Below are positions 10,041 to 21,041 of a stretch of DNA of 64,000 bases, in pieces; the stretch's first letter is position 1, and each line of letters begins with the position of its first letter. The stretch comes from Crystallibacter degradans (GTDB lineage: Bacteria > Actinomycetota > Actinomycetes > Actinomycetales > Micrococcaceae), in NCBI RefSeq assembly GCF_012952295.1, contig NZ_JABBCH010000005.1:124001-188000 (forward strand), in the 5' to 3' direction. A model generated the notes under the pieces. The model made no database searches. It was not told the origin of the DNA and was given only the letters and a program-made list of their open reading frames with translations. The translations under genes and the position numbers were made by a program.

Positions 10041-10541
10041 TTACTGGCTGTCCCGCTTGGACAGTGCGGCCACGAGCTGGTTCGGCCGTCGCGTGGAGGT
10101 GATCCAGTAGGGTGTCCGGTCCGCCTCGTCGGTGATTTCGATCTTGACCACCGGCTGGATCCAGCCGCGGAAACACATGTAGGCGGTGCCATTCAGCTCC
10201 GTTCCGCGCTGGGCGGTGGCATCGTCGCCCGTGAAGGCGTCGACCTGGCCAACGAATTTCCGCTCGATCTGTGCGCGGCCCACCTGCAGTGTTTTCTCCG
10301 TTACGGTAATGCGCGGCGCCGAAACGATCAGCAGAACCACCAGAATAATCGCAGCGACCGCCGCGGCAATGTAGCCGGTCGTCAGGCTGATCGGTGCCAA
10401 CACGAAAATCACCGCTCCGGCCGTGCCCGCCGCGATCAGCCAGATCCAGAAGTTCGGCCACAGACGTTCCTGGTATATGACGGATCCGGGTGTCCCGGAA
10501 GCGGGGCCGGTGCTACCGGCGGGAGTGGCGTTTGTGCTCAT
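10041..10541 (-). CDS. DUF3093 family membrane protein
   Basis: 166 residues. Two adjacent hydrophobic helices (about residues 30-50 and 54-73, rich in Ile/Val/Ala) form a hairpin anchor. A soluble C-terminal domain containing APRITVTEKTLQVGRAQIE follows and resembles the PH-like domains of small membrane proteins. Actinobacterial DUF3093 (Rv2698 type), function unknown. It is divergent from dut across 162 bases, an arrangement I recall as conserved in mycobacteria. Confidence 0.8.
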   Translation of the reverse strand: MSTNATPAGSTGPASGTPGSVIYQERLWPNFWIWLIAAGTAGAVIFVLAPISLTTGYIAAAVAAIILVVLLIVSAPRITVTEKTLQVGRAQIERKFVGQVDAFTGDDATAQRGTELNGTAYMCFRGWIQPVVKIEITDEADRTPYWITSTRRPNQLVAALSKRDSQ

Positions 10542-10703
10542 AAATCCAGCTTTTCACCTTTCCTGCGGCTTTTCACCTCGGCAGCCGGCGGAGCCGCGGG
10601 GCCGGCAGTGCATGACGTAGCTGTTCCGCGCCAAAAAGCGTTAGAGTGATGTGCGGAAACTCTCGCGGCGGCAGTGCCGCCATCGGCAAGGAAATGGTAG
10701 CGA

Positions 10704-11171
10704 GTGCAGGATATTCAACCCACGCTGAACGTTCAGCTGAAAATGCTCGACGACGGTCTGGAGGCACCGGGCTACGCCCACCCTGGCGACGCCGGGGCTG
10801 ATCTGCGCAGCCGCATTGACTTCAGGATAGGGCCGGGGGAGCGGATTCTTGTCCCCACTGGCGTGGCTATCGCGCTGCCGCAAGGGTATGTGGCTTTGAT
10901 TCATCCGCGCTCGGGCCTGGCGACCAAACACGGTTTGACCATTGTTAACGCACCCGGCACCGTCGACGCCGGCTACCGCGGCGAAATCGCCGTCACCTTG
11001 CTGAACACGGATGCAACCGAGACCCTGACTTTCAAGCGTGGGGACCGCATTGCGCAGATGGTCATCCAGCGCGTAGAGCACGCCGCCTTTGAACATGTCG
11101 ACGAGCTGCCCGGCTCCATTCGGGGAGCCGGCGGGTTCGGGTCGACCGGCGGCTTTAGCGCAGCCCGATGA
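10704..11171 (+). CDS. dut: Deoxyuridine 5'-triphosphate nucleotidohydrolase (dUTPase)
   Basis: 155 residues, GTG start with AAGGAA about 10 bases upstream. It hydrolyses dUTP to dUMP and pyrophosphate, keeping uracil out of DNA and feeding dTMP synthesis. All five motifs of trimeric dUTPases are visible: PGDAGADL, HPRSGLA, the catalytic-Asp motif GTVDAGYRGEI, RGDRIAQMV, and the C-terminal P-loop-like GAGGFGSTGG. Length matches the family. It leads a plus-strand cluster with DUF3710, OB-fold and DUF3159 genes. Confidence 0.96.
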   Translation: MQDIQPTLNVQLKMLDDGLEAPGYAHPGDAGADLRSRIDFRIGPGERILVPTGVAIALPQGYVALIHPRSGLATKHGLTIVNAPGTVDAGYRGEIAVTLLNTDATETLTFKRGDRIAQMVIQRVEHAAFEHVDELPGSIRGAGGFGSTGGFSAAR

Positions 11172-11229
11172 AGCGCCGACCGAGCACAAGTGCCGCTGGC
11201 CAGCCAGCGGCTTCAGAGAGGACCCGACG

Positions 11230-12012
11230 ATGATTTTTGGGCGCCGCAAGAACCAGAACAACACGAGCGACCTGCCGGAGACCGCAGCGGAGAGCGCCGT
11301 AGAGCAGACTCCGGGCGAAGCATCCGATGCAACAGCGGTCCCGGATCAGCCGGAAGCAGCCGAGGCATTGCCGAAGGCTGCCAAAACCGATGCGGAACTG
11401 CGCAGCAGCGGACCCTTCGATAGCGCCGAAAAAGAGACCAATGAGGGATACCTCGATCTCGGCGCGCTGAAAATCCAGCCCCGTGACGGACTTCAGCTAC
11501 GGCTGGAAGTAGAGGAAAAAACACAGCGGGTCATTGCCGTAACGCTGGATCTGTCCGGTTCCAGTTTGCAGCTGCAGGCGTTCGCTGCGCCTAAATCCGA
11601 GGGCTTGTGGGACGAAATCCGCGAGCAGCTGGCCTCGTCCATCGGTTCCCAGGGCGGGACCGTTGAGGAGGTCAGCGGACCGCTGGGCACCGAAGTTGTG
11701 GCCAAGCTTCCGGCCCAGACGCCGGACGGGAAGTCTGGCTTCCGGGTAGCGCGCTTCATTGGGGTCGACGGTCCGCGTTGGTTCCTGCGCGGAGTCATCG
11801 GTGGTGGGGCGGCATTGGACCGGGCCAAGGCCGCGGAGCTGGAAGAGCTCTTCCGCCAGACCGTTGTGGTCCGTGGCGACCAGCCGTTGCCGCCACGGGA
11901 TCTGCTGACACTGCGGTTGCCCAAGGACGCGAGCCTGCGCACCCAGGATGGCCAGGCCGCTCCCGGCTTGAGCGCACCCGAGCGCGGACCCGAAATCACC
12001 CACATTGGCTAA
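11230..12012 (+). CDS. DUF3710 family protein
   Basis: 260 residues from the ATG at 11230, which has GAGAGGA just upstream; the open frame continues upstream through the end of dut but that part is a shadow. The N-terminus (MIFGRRKNQNN) is basic, followed by ~60 acidic/Ala-rich residues and then the conserved domain (GYLDLGALKIQPRDGLQLRL onward). No membrane segment. DUF3710 is a conserved actinobacterial family of unknown function, consistently next to dut. Its stop overlaps the next start by 8 bases. Confidence 0.85.
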   Translation: MIFGRRKNQNNTSDLPETAAESAVEQTPGEASDATAVPDQPEAAEALPKAAKTDAELRSSGPFDSAEKETNEGYLDLGALKIQPRDGLQLRLEVEEKTQRVIAVTLDLSGSSLQLQAFAAPKSEGLWDEIREQLASSIGSQGGTVEEVSGPLGTEVVAKLPAQTPDGKSGFRVARFIGVDGPRWFLRGVIGGGAALDRAKAAELEELFRQTVVVRGDQPLPPRDLLTLRLPKDASLRTQDGQAAPGLSAPERGPEITHIG

Positions 12013-12361
12013 GGACCGGCGCCCCGATGCCGGGTCCGCCGTCGTTATTCCGTTGGAAGGGCTGCCGAAGCGCGGACGGGTGCGCTCCGTGGGATATGTG
12101 GAAGCCATCACGATTCTGCCCGTAGGCCAGGCGCCAAGTTTCTCCGCCGTGCTGACCTCTACTGGGCCCGGGGACCGGGCCACGGAGGCCGGCGTGCAGC
12201 AGCGGCCGGCGAGGATCCGCCTCATCTGGCTGGGCCAGCGGCGGGTGCCGGGGATCGACGCCGGCATACGGCTGGGTTTCGAAGGAACCGTGTTCGAAGT
12301 CGACGGATTGCCGACGATGTACAACCCGCGCTATGAAATCCAAAGCCTGTTGGAGAATTGA
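12005..12361 (+). CDS. OB-fold nucleic-acid-binding domain protein
   Basis: 118 residues. The start is uncertain: TTG at 12005 overlaps the DUF3710 stop by 8 bases and gives MAKDRRPDAG. A single beta-rich domain contains GRVRSVGYVEAITILP and IRLIWLGQRRVPGIDAG, in line with the short OB-fold proteins of this actinobacterial cluster, which resemble the anticodon/ssDNA-binding beta-barrel of RecG-type OB domains. Specific target unknown. Tight packing indicates one operon from DUF3710 to DUF3159. Confidence 0.7.
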   Translation: MAKDRRPDAGSAVVIPLEGLPKRGRVRSVGYVEAITILPVGQAPSFSAVLTSTGPGDRATEAGVQQRPARIRLIWLGQRRVPGIDAGIRLGFEGTVFEVDGLPTMYNPRYEIQSLLEN

Positions 12362-12364
12362 GCC

Positions 12365-13096
12365 ATGACTGAAAAACCCGAACCTCGCGATGAGCAGGAG
12401 AAATCCGTCAGCGAGCTCGCCGGCGCCTACGCAGCGCGCGCGGGAGTGGAGCGCCGCGAAGACGGCCAGATCGACGTGCTCAAATCCGTGGGCGGCGTCC
12501 GGGGCCTCACCGAAAGCATTCTGCCCGGTCTGGTTTTCCTCGTGGTCTTCACCGTTGTCCGCGATCTGGCACCGGCCCTGATCGGGGCGCTGGGCATCGC
12601 GGCAATCTTCACTGTCCTGCGGCTGATCCAGCGCGGCACCGTGGTCCAGGCGTTTTCCGGGCTGATCGGCGTTGCCATCTGTGCGTTTGTGGCCAACACA
12701 ACGGGCCGGGCCGAGACCTTCTACATCCCGGGCTTCTTCACCAACGCCGCCTACATCGTGGGCATGGTCATTTCGATAGCGGTCAAATGGCCGCTGGCCG
12801 GACTGCTGTTCGGCTTCATCCGGGGCGAAGGGACCGACTGGCGGAAGGAGCCGCGCCGTTTGCGGGCCTACGCGCTGGCTACCTGGATTGTCATCGCTGT
12901 GCTGGCTCTGCGCCTGGCGGTCCAGGTGCCGCTGTACTTCATGGGACCGGATGCCTTGGTGGCGCTGGGTACCGCGCGGCTGGTCATGGGCGTGCCGCTT
13001 TACGCACTCGGCCTGTGGCTGGCATGGATGGTCTCACGCCCCGTCGTCGGCGGGGCCGTCGTCGGCGGCACCGCTGCTCCGGGCGGTCAGCACTGA
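12365..13096 (+). CDS. DUF3159 family integral membrane protein
   Basis: 243 residues, ATG three bases after the upstream stop. A charged cytoplasmic N-terminus (~45 residues) is followed by five or six hydrophobic helices, including GLVFLVVFTVV, LIGVAICAFVA and TWIVIAVLALRLAV. This is the actinobacterial DUF3159 family, of unknown function, in its usual position at the end of the dut-linked operon. Its last 63 bases overlap, tail to tail, the 3' end of the TrkA gene on the other strand. Confidence 0.8.
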   Translation: MTEKPEPRDEQEKSVSELAGAYAARAGVERREDGQIDVLKSVGGVRGLTESILPGLVFLVVFTVVRDLAPALIGALGIAAIFTVLRLIQRGTVVQAFSGLIGVAICAFVANTTGRAETFYIPGFFTNAAYIVGMVISIAVKWPLAGLLFGFIRGEGTDWRKEPRRLRAYALATWIVIAVLALRLAVQVPLYFMGPDALVALGTARLVMGVPLYALGLWLAWMVSRPVVGGAVVGGTAAPGGQH

Positions 13097-13735
13097 CCGC
13101 AACTGGTCTTCGGCAGCGATCGTCGTCACGAAGAAGAGCTCGTCGCTGTCCTCGATCACGTCGTCCATACTTGGCGTGATCGGCGCGTCGTCGCGCAGAA
13201 TGGCGACGACCGTGGCGTCCTGCGGCCAGTCGATGGACCCCAGCGTCCTGCCGACCAGGGGCGAATCGTGCGGCACGGTGAACTCGACCATGGAGGCCAC
13301 CCCTGTCTGCAGCGTCAGCAGACGGACCAGATCGCCGATCTCCACCGCCTCTTCCACCAGCGCGGTCATCAGCCGCGGCGTGTTGACGGCTACGTCCACG
13401 CCCCACGAGTCATCAAACATCCAGTCGTTTTTCGGATTGTTCACCCGCCCGACAGTCCTGGCGACGCCGAATTCGCTCTTGGCCAGGAGCGAGACCACCA
13501 GGTTCACCTTGTCGTCGCCCGTGGCGGAAACCACCACGTCGGCTTCATCAAGGTTGGCATCGCGCAGCGTGGTGATTTCGCACGCGTCCCCGATCAGCCA
13601 GCGGGCGCCTTTGAGGCCACTACGGCCGATCGCCTCCGGCTTCTGGTCGATGAGCAGGATGTCGTGGTTGTTGGAGAGCAGCTCCCGCGCAATGGAAGAG
13701 CCGACGCTGCCTGCCCCGGCGATAACTACCTTCAT
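13034..13735 (-). CDS. TrkA-type RCK protein (potassium channel/transporter regulator), second of pair
   Basis: 233 residues. The N-terminal Rossmann (RCK_N) domain opens with MKVVIAGAGSVGSSIARELL, the NAD-binding GxGxxG motif, and Asp31 (LLIDQ) is the likely ribose-binding acid. An RCK_C/TrkA_C domain follows from ~150 (VEFTVPHDSPLVGRTLGSID). Such proteins gate potassium uptake systems in response to nucleotides. It starts inside the stop of the preceding TrkA gene (ATGA), so the two are co-translated, like the mycobacterial CeoB/CeoC pair. The C-terminal DDGPADDGA tail is extra and overlaps DUF3159. Confidence 0.88.
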   Translation of the reverse strand: MKVVIAGAGSVGSSIARELLSNNHDILLIDQKPEAIGRSGLKGARWLIGDACEITTLRDANLDEADVVVSATGDDKVNLVVSLLAKSEFGVARTVGRVNNPKNDWMFDDSWGVDVAVNTPRLMTALVEEAVEIGDLVRLLTLQTGVASMVEFTVPHDSPLVGRTLGSIDWPQDATVVAILRDDAPITPSMDDVIEDSDELFFVTTIAAEDQLRSVLTARSSGAADDGPADDGA

Positions 13736-14403
13736 TCGGACTCCTTAACCGGCGGTTTGGACAGGATGCCGGCAATCTCATGGGTGGCGGCCACGTTCAT
13801 CATGGCATGGACGATGTCGCCTTGCTGGTAGCGCGATTGGGGGCCGGGCAGCATGCCCTCGCCGAACCTCGTCAGGTACGCCACCCGGGCGCCGGAGGCG
13901 GCTTCGATCTCCGCGAAGCCATGTCCCACCCACCCGTCGTGCAGGGACACTTCGCCAAGAATCAGGCGCCCGGATGCTTCCCGGAAGTCGCCCTTGATGC
14001 TTTGTTCGGGCAGGATGCGCCGCAGCACCTGGTCCGCGCTCCAGCGGACCGCAGCCACGGTAGGTATGCCCAGCCGCTGGTAGATTTCGGCCCGCCCCGG
14101 GTCGTAGATCCGGGCGACGACGTGGGGGACATGGAAGGTCTCACGCGCTACCCGGGTGGCCAGGATGTTCGAGTTGTCGCCGCTGGAGACGGCGGCGAAG
14201 GCATAGGCATTTTCAATGTCCGCGTGACGCAGGGTGTCGCGGTCGAAACCGACGCCGGTGATCTTGCGCCCGGAAAAGTCGCTCCGCAGCCGGCGGAAGG
14301 CGCTGTCGTCCTGGTCGATCACCGCCACACTGTGCCCCGATTCGTCCAGCGTATGCGCCAGTGTCACACCAACGCGCCCGCACCCCATGATCACGAAATG
14401 CAC
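13732..14403 (-). CDS. TrkA-type RCK protein, first of pair
   Basis: 223 residues using the GTG at 14401-14403, about 7 bases after GGGAA; a second GTG immediately upstream is also possible. The sequence opens MHFVIMGCGRVGVTLAHTLD, an NAD(H)-binding GxGxxG Rossmann motif with an acid in AVIDQDDSAF. The C-terminal RCK_C domain includes GRLILGEVSLHDGWVGHGFAEI. A long in-frame extension upstream runs antisense through the permease gene and is not real. Forms an operon with the second RCK gene and faces away from the KimA-like permease, which it may regulate. Confidence 0.88.
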   Translation of the reverse strand: MHFVIMGCGRVGVTLAHTLDESGHSVAVIDQDDSAFRRLRSDFSGRKITGVGFDRDTLRHADIENAYAFAAVSSGDNSNILATRVARETFHVPHVVARIYDPGRAEIYQRLGIPTVAAVRWSADQVLRRILPEQSIKGDFREASGRLILGEVSLHDGWVGHGFAEIEAASGARVAYLTRFGEGMLPGPQSRYQQGDIVHAMMNVAATHEIAGILSKPPVKESE

Positions 14404-14547
14404 CACCGGATTCCCTTCCCTTGAAGCATGCTGTCCAGCAGCAAGCTTATCGGCAAGAGCGCCGCAACAGCGCGGTGGCGCCCGCGGCAGTAAGCTTTCA
14501 TGCGTGATGACTGTGTCCGTATTTGTGCGTGCGTGGAACGGCGGAAC

Positions 14548-16521
14548 ATGCTGACCACCCTCAACGCGCTCAAGCGCATCCTGGTGGGCAGGCCGTTCCG
14601 GACCGAACGTGCCAAAGCCCAACCGCTGCCGCAACGGCTGGCGCTGCCGGTGTTTTCGGCCAACGCGCTCTCCTCCGTGGCGTACTCGCCGGATGAGATC
14701 CTGCTGACCCTGGCGCTGGCGGGAGTGGCCGCCGTCGCGCTGTCGCCGCTGGTCGGCCTCGCGGTCATGGTGGTGCTGCTGGTCATCGTCGCTTCCTACC
14801 GCCAAAGCGTGCACGCGTACCCCTCCGGCGGTGACTACCAGATCGCCAGCGAAAACCTGGGCAAGAATGCCGGCATCACCGTCGGTTCGGCCCTGATGTT
14901 CGACTACGTGCTCACCGTTGCGGTCTCCATGTCCTCCGCTGCGCATTACGTCATTGCGGCGTTCCCCGCGCTCAGGGGATGGCAAACGACGGCGGCCGTT
15001 GCCGGCGTCGTAATTCTTGCTTTGCTGCACCTGCGCGGACTGCGGCGCGGCGGCCGGTCGGTGGCCATCCCTACGTACGCCTTCGTAGGGCTGATCCTGC
15101 TGATGTGCCTGGTGGGCTTCATCCAGGACGTGACCGGCGAACTCCGGCTGGCGCCCAGCGCGGGACTGGACATTGTGCCGGCTGCGGAGTTCCAGGCCGG
15201 GCTGACCGGTCTGGCCGGAGCCCTGCTGGTGCTGCGCGCGTTTTCTACCGGCGCCGCAGCGCTGACCGGAGTGGAAACGCCGGCCGGCAACGTCCAGGCG
15301 TTCCAGCCGCCACGCGCCAGGAACGCTGCGACGGCGCTGCTGGTCCTCGGCGTTGCCGCCACCGTGATGACAATGGCGGTGCTGTATCTGGCGCGCGCCA
15401 CCCGGGTCCACGTGGTCCAGGTCCCCGCCGAGCAGCTCAGGCTCAACGGCGGCCCCTTGCCGGCGGACTATCTGCAGACGCCCGTCATCAGCCAGCTTGC
15501 GGCGACCGTCTTCGACCGCGGCAACGTCCTGTTCTACCTTGTCCTGGCGGCTACGGGACTGATCCTGGTCCTGGCCAGCCACTCTGCCTTCAACGCCTTC
15601 CCGTCGCTGGCCTCCATCCTGGCCACCGACGGATTCCTGCCCCGGCAGCTGCGAACCCGCGGCGACCGGCTGAGCTACAGCAACGGCGTCATGGCGCTGG
15701 CCGGCGCCGCCCTGGTACTGATCCTGATTTTCGAGGCCGATGTCACCGAACTCATCCAGCTGTACGTGGTGGGCGTGTTCGTCTCGTTCACCTTCAGCCA
15801 GCTCGGCATGATCAAGCATTTTTCCCGGTTGATCCGCTCCACACCGCATAAACAAGTACGACGGCGAATGGCGCGCTCGCGCGTCATCAACCTCATCGGG
15901 TTCATCATGACCGCCACGGTGCTGGTGGTGGTGCTGGTGAGCAAGTTTGTGTTCGGCGCATGGATTGCGGTGGCCGGAATCCTCATCCTGGCGCTGATTA
16001 TGTTCAGCATCCACCGGCACTACGAGCAGGTGGCGCAGGAGCTGGCCGTGGACGAGAACCAGCCGGCCACCGCGCTGCCGTCCCGGGTCCACGCCGTGAT
16101 CCTGGTCTCGCACGTGCGCAAGCCGGTGCTGCGTGCGCTGGCTTTTGCGCGCGCCTCCCGCCCGTCGAAACTCGATGCCGTCATCGTGGACATCGACGAG
16201 GAAGAGACAAAGGCGACGCTGGCGGACTGGGAACGCTTCAAAATTCCCGTGCCCATCACGGTCCTGGCGTCTCCGTACCGCGACACCACCGTCCCGGTTA
16301 TCGAGTACATCAAGAACATCCGCCGCGATTCACCGCGCGATCTGGTGGTCGTGTACATTCCGGAGTACGTCGTGGGCCGCTGGTGGGAGCAGCTAGTGCA
16401 CAACCAGACCGCCCTGCGGATCAAAACCCGACTGCATTTCGAACCCGGAGTCATGGTTGCCAGCGTTCCCTGGCAGCTGGCTTCCTCCGATGCCGTCCGC
16501 AAATACCAGGAGTTTCCCTAA
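14548..16521 (+). CDS. APC superfamily permease, KimA-like (possible potassium importer)
   Basis: 657 residues from ATG 14548; in-frame starts lie upstream, so the N-terminus is uncertain. About twelve hydrophobic helices fill residues 30-500. The first carries LPVFSANALSSVAYSPDEIL, a signature shared with the KimA/YdaO branch of APC transporters. The last ~150 residues form a soluble domain (HAVILVSHVRKPVLRALAFA) resembling a universal-stress fold. Databases often call this family an amino-acid permease. Bacillus KimA is a high-affinity K+ importer, and the divergent pair of RCK genes supports potassium here. Substrate remains inferred. Confidence 0.75.
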   Translation: MLTTLNALKRILVGRPFRTERAKAQPLPQRLALPVFSANALSSVAYSPDEILLTLALAGVAAVALSPLVGLAVMVVLLVIVASYRQSVHAYPSGGDYQIASENLGKNAGITVGSALMFDYVLTVAVSMSSAAHYVIAAFPALRGWQTTAAVAGVVILALLHLRGLRRGGRSVAIPTYAFVGLILLMCLVGFIQDVTGELRLAPSAGLDIVPAAEFQAGLTGLAGALLVLRAFSTGAAALTGVETPAGNVQAFQPPRARNAATALLVLGVAATVMTMAVLYLARATRVHVVQVPAEQLRLNGGPLPADYLQTPVISQLAATVFDRGNVLFYLVLAATGLILVLASHSAFNAFPSLASILATDGFLPRQLRTRGDRLSYSNGVMALAGAALVLILIFEADVTELIQLYVVGVFVSFTFSQLGMIKHFSRLIRSTPHKQVRRRMARSRVINLIGFIMTATVLVVVLVSKFVFGAWIAVAGILILALIMFSIHRHYEQVAQELAVDENQPATALPSRVHAVILVSHVRKPVLRALAFARASRPSKLDAVIVDIDEEETKATLADWERFKIPVPITVLASPYRDTTVPVIEYIKNIRRDSPRDLVVVYIPEYVVGRWWEQLVHNQTALRIKTRLHFEPGVMVASVPWQLASSDAVRKYQEFP

Positions 16522-17846
16522 TGGCGCAGGCCGCTGACCGCACTGACCCCGCTGAGTTTGAGCTGAGAATCGGCGCTCCGGCGCACGGCGGGCACTTTGT
16601 CGCCCGGCACGAGGGCCGCGTGGTCTTCGTGCGGCACGCGCTGCCTGGTGAACTCGTGCGCGTGCGGGTTACCGACGGCGGCGCCGACTCCGGTTTCTGG
16701 CGCGCCGACACGGTCGAGGTACTTGAGGCTTCGCCCCACCGCGTGGCGCACCCTTGGGACCGCGCGGACGCCTTGCTGGCGGCTAAGCGCCGCCGTCCGG
16801 CGGTCGGCGGAGCCGAGTTCGGCCACATCGAGCTCGCCGAGCAGCGGCGGCTCAAGGCCGCGGTGTTCGAAGAGCAGCTGCAGCGGCTGGCCGGCGTCGA
16901 ACGGCAGGTCGTTGTGGAAGCTGCGGATAAGAACGACGACGGCGGGCTGGGCTGGCGGACCAGGGCGGCCTTTGCCGTGGACAAGAGCGGGCATCTGGCC
17001 ATGCACGCCCACCGTTCCGATGAACTGGTGCCTGTCACCGGGATGCCGCTGGCAGTGGCTGCCATCAACGATCTGCGGCTGTGGGAGGCGGACCTGAACC
17101 AGGTGTCCCGCGTCGAGGTGGCGGCGCCGGCGAACGGTTCCGCGCCGTTGGTGCTGCTGACACCAGAGCCAGGGTCGTCGCCGCGGCGGATGGCCGCCGT
17201 GGCCGGCGCCATCGACCCGTCCGCCTCGGTTGCCGTCTGGGAGCCCGAGCAACGCAAACTGACCCGGCTGAGGGGCCGGACGTGGGTGGCCGAGACCTGC
17301 GGGAACCACCAATACCGCGTGACCGGAGACGGCTTCTGGCAGATCCACCGCTCCGCACCCCAGGTGCTGACCGAAGCGGTCATGGCAGGTGTGCGCCCGC
17401 AACCGGGGGAACGGGTGGCGGATCTGTACGCCGGCGCCGGCTTGTTCACGGCTCCGCTGGCTGAGGCGGTAGGCGTGACCGGCACGGTGCTCTCGGTCGA
17501 AGGGTCCCCGGGCACCAGCCGCGACGCACGCAAGAACCTGCATGCCGCGCCGCAGGTGACCATTGTCCAGGGCAAGGTGGAGAAGGCGCTCCGGTCGCAA
17601 GACGTACTGGACGTCGTGGTACTCGATCCGCCGCGCGCCGGCGCCGGCAAGACCGTGGTGCACCTGGTGCACGACCAGCGGCCGCGGGTGGTGGGCTACG
17701 TTTCCTGTGACCCGGCATCCTTTGCCCGCGACCTGGGCTACTTCCAGGCCCTTGGCTGGGAGCTCAAGACACTCCGGGTGCTGGACCTGTATCCGAACAC
17801 ACACCATATGGAGTCTTTCGCGGAGCTGGTGCCGCCGCGGGCCTGA
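16521..17846 (+). CDS. TRAM-domain class I SAM-dependent RNA (uracil-5-) methyltransferase
   Basis: 441 residues; the start overlaps the permease stop (TAATG). The N-terminal TRAM RNA-binding domain (~10-75) includes GGHFVARHEGRVVFVRHALPG. The SAM domain has FWQIHRSAPQ, the SAM loop DLYAGAGLFTAPLAE, VVLDPPRAGAG, and the catalytic Cys396 in YVSCDPASFARD. This matches the TrmA/RlmD family that makes 5-methyluridine in tRNA or rRNA. The four-cysteine iron-sulfur motif of RlmD is not visible (AKRRRPAVGGAEFGHI stands in that region). Whether it targets tRNA or 23S rRNA is not decidable here. Confidence 0.85.
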   Translation: MAQAADRTDPAEFELRIGAPAHGGHFVARHEGRVVFVRHALPGELVRVRVTDGGADSGFWRADTVEVLEASPHRVAHPWDRADALLAAKRRRPAVGGAEFGHIELAEQRRLKAAVFEEQLQRLAGVERQVVVEAADKNDDGGLGWRTRAAFAVDKSGHLAMHAHRSDELVPVTGMPLAVAAINDLRLWEADLNQVSRVEVAAPANGSAPLVLLTPEPGSSPRRMAAVAGAIDPSASVAVWEPEQRKLTRLRGRTWVAETCGNHQYRVTGDGFWQIHRSAPQVLTEAVMAGVRPQPGERVADLYAGAGLFTAPLAEAVGVTGTVLSVEGSPGTSRDARKNLHAAPQVTIVQGKVEKALRSQDVLDVVVLDPPRAGAGKTVVHLVHDQRPRVVGYVSCDPASFARDLGYFQALGWELKTLRVLDLYPNTHHMESFAELVPPRA

Positions 17847-18029
17847 GCCGCATTTGGAAGTGCCTGTCATCACTGCGTCGCATTCCGGGCGGAGGGCTAG
17901 GATGGGAAAAGGATGTCCGGGGCCGCGCACGGCACTGCTGTCGATGCGGCCGGAACCGTGAAAGCCAATTCCGGCGAATGCAGACTGCTGGTTCCATCAG
18001 CGTCTGCCACGATCAGCGGTGTGCGTGAA

Positions 18030-18048
18030 TTAGGGAAGCCTAACTAGC
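18030..18048 (+). promoter_or_regulatory. DtxR/IdeR-like iron box upstream of acnA
   Basis: TTAGGGAAGCCTAACTAGC at 18030-18048 matches the DtxR/IdeR consensus TTAGGTTAGCCTAACCTAA at 14 of 19 positions, with the first 15 bases differing mainly at one (allowing W at position 7). It lies 50 bases before the acnA start codon. A candidate -10 TAAAGT is at 18073-18078. Binding is inferred. Confidence 0.4.
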
Positions 18049-18098
18049 GGGGGACTGCTGCCCGGACAAAGATAAAGTGTGGCGAGAGGAGTCCTGTT

Positions 18099-20888
<2,790 letters not shown>

Positions 20889-20918
20889 GGGTTCAGGTAC
20901 GAACCGACTTGAACGGAG

Positions 20919-20955
20919 GGCTCCCGGACTCCGCCCCCAGGGCGGGCCGGGGGCC
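20919..20955 (+). terminator. Stem-loop terminator after acnA
   Basis: A 9-bp outer stem (GGCTCCCGG/CCGGGGGCC, one G-T pair) encloses an inner CCGCC/GGCGG stem, 30 bases past the acnA stop. Only TT follows, so the T-tract is poor. Confidence 0.6.
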
Positions 20956-21041
20956 TTCTGCGCGTTATGGTTAAGTGTCGACCGCGGCCCGAAGCAGAGG
21001 CGTCTGGCGGGCAATGCTATTCATCAGTAAGGGAGGCTTCC

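Noticed and set aside
11089-11229. N-terminal extension of the DUF3710 frame into dut
   Set aside because: That stretch overlaps the conserved dUTPase C-terminus; the ATG at 11230 has its own GAGAGGA.
14404-16113. A ~570-codon upstream extension of the first TrkA frame, antisense to the permease
   Set aside because: It is a GC-driven shadow: composition is His/Gln/Arg-rich with no domain, and the real protein begins at the Rossmann motif MHFVIMGCG after a GGGAA site.
16518-17930. 470-codon open frame antisense to the TRAM methyltransferase
   Set aside because: The plus-strand frame has TRAM, SAM loop and catalytic Cys; the antisense frame has none.
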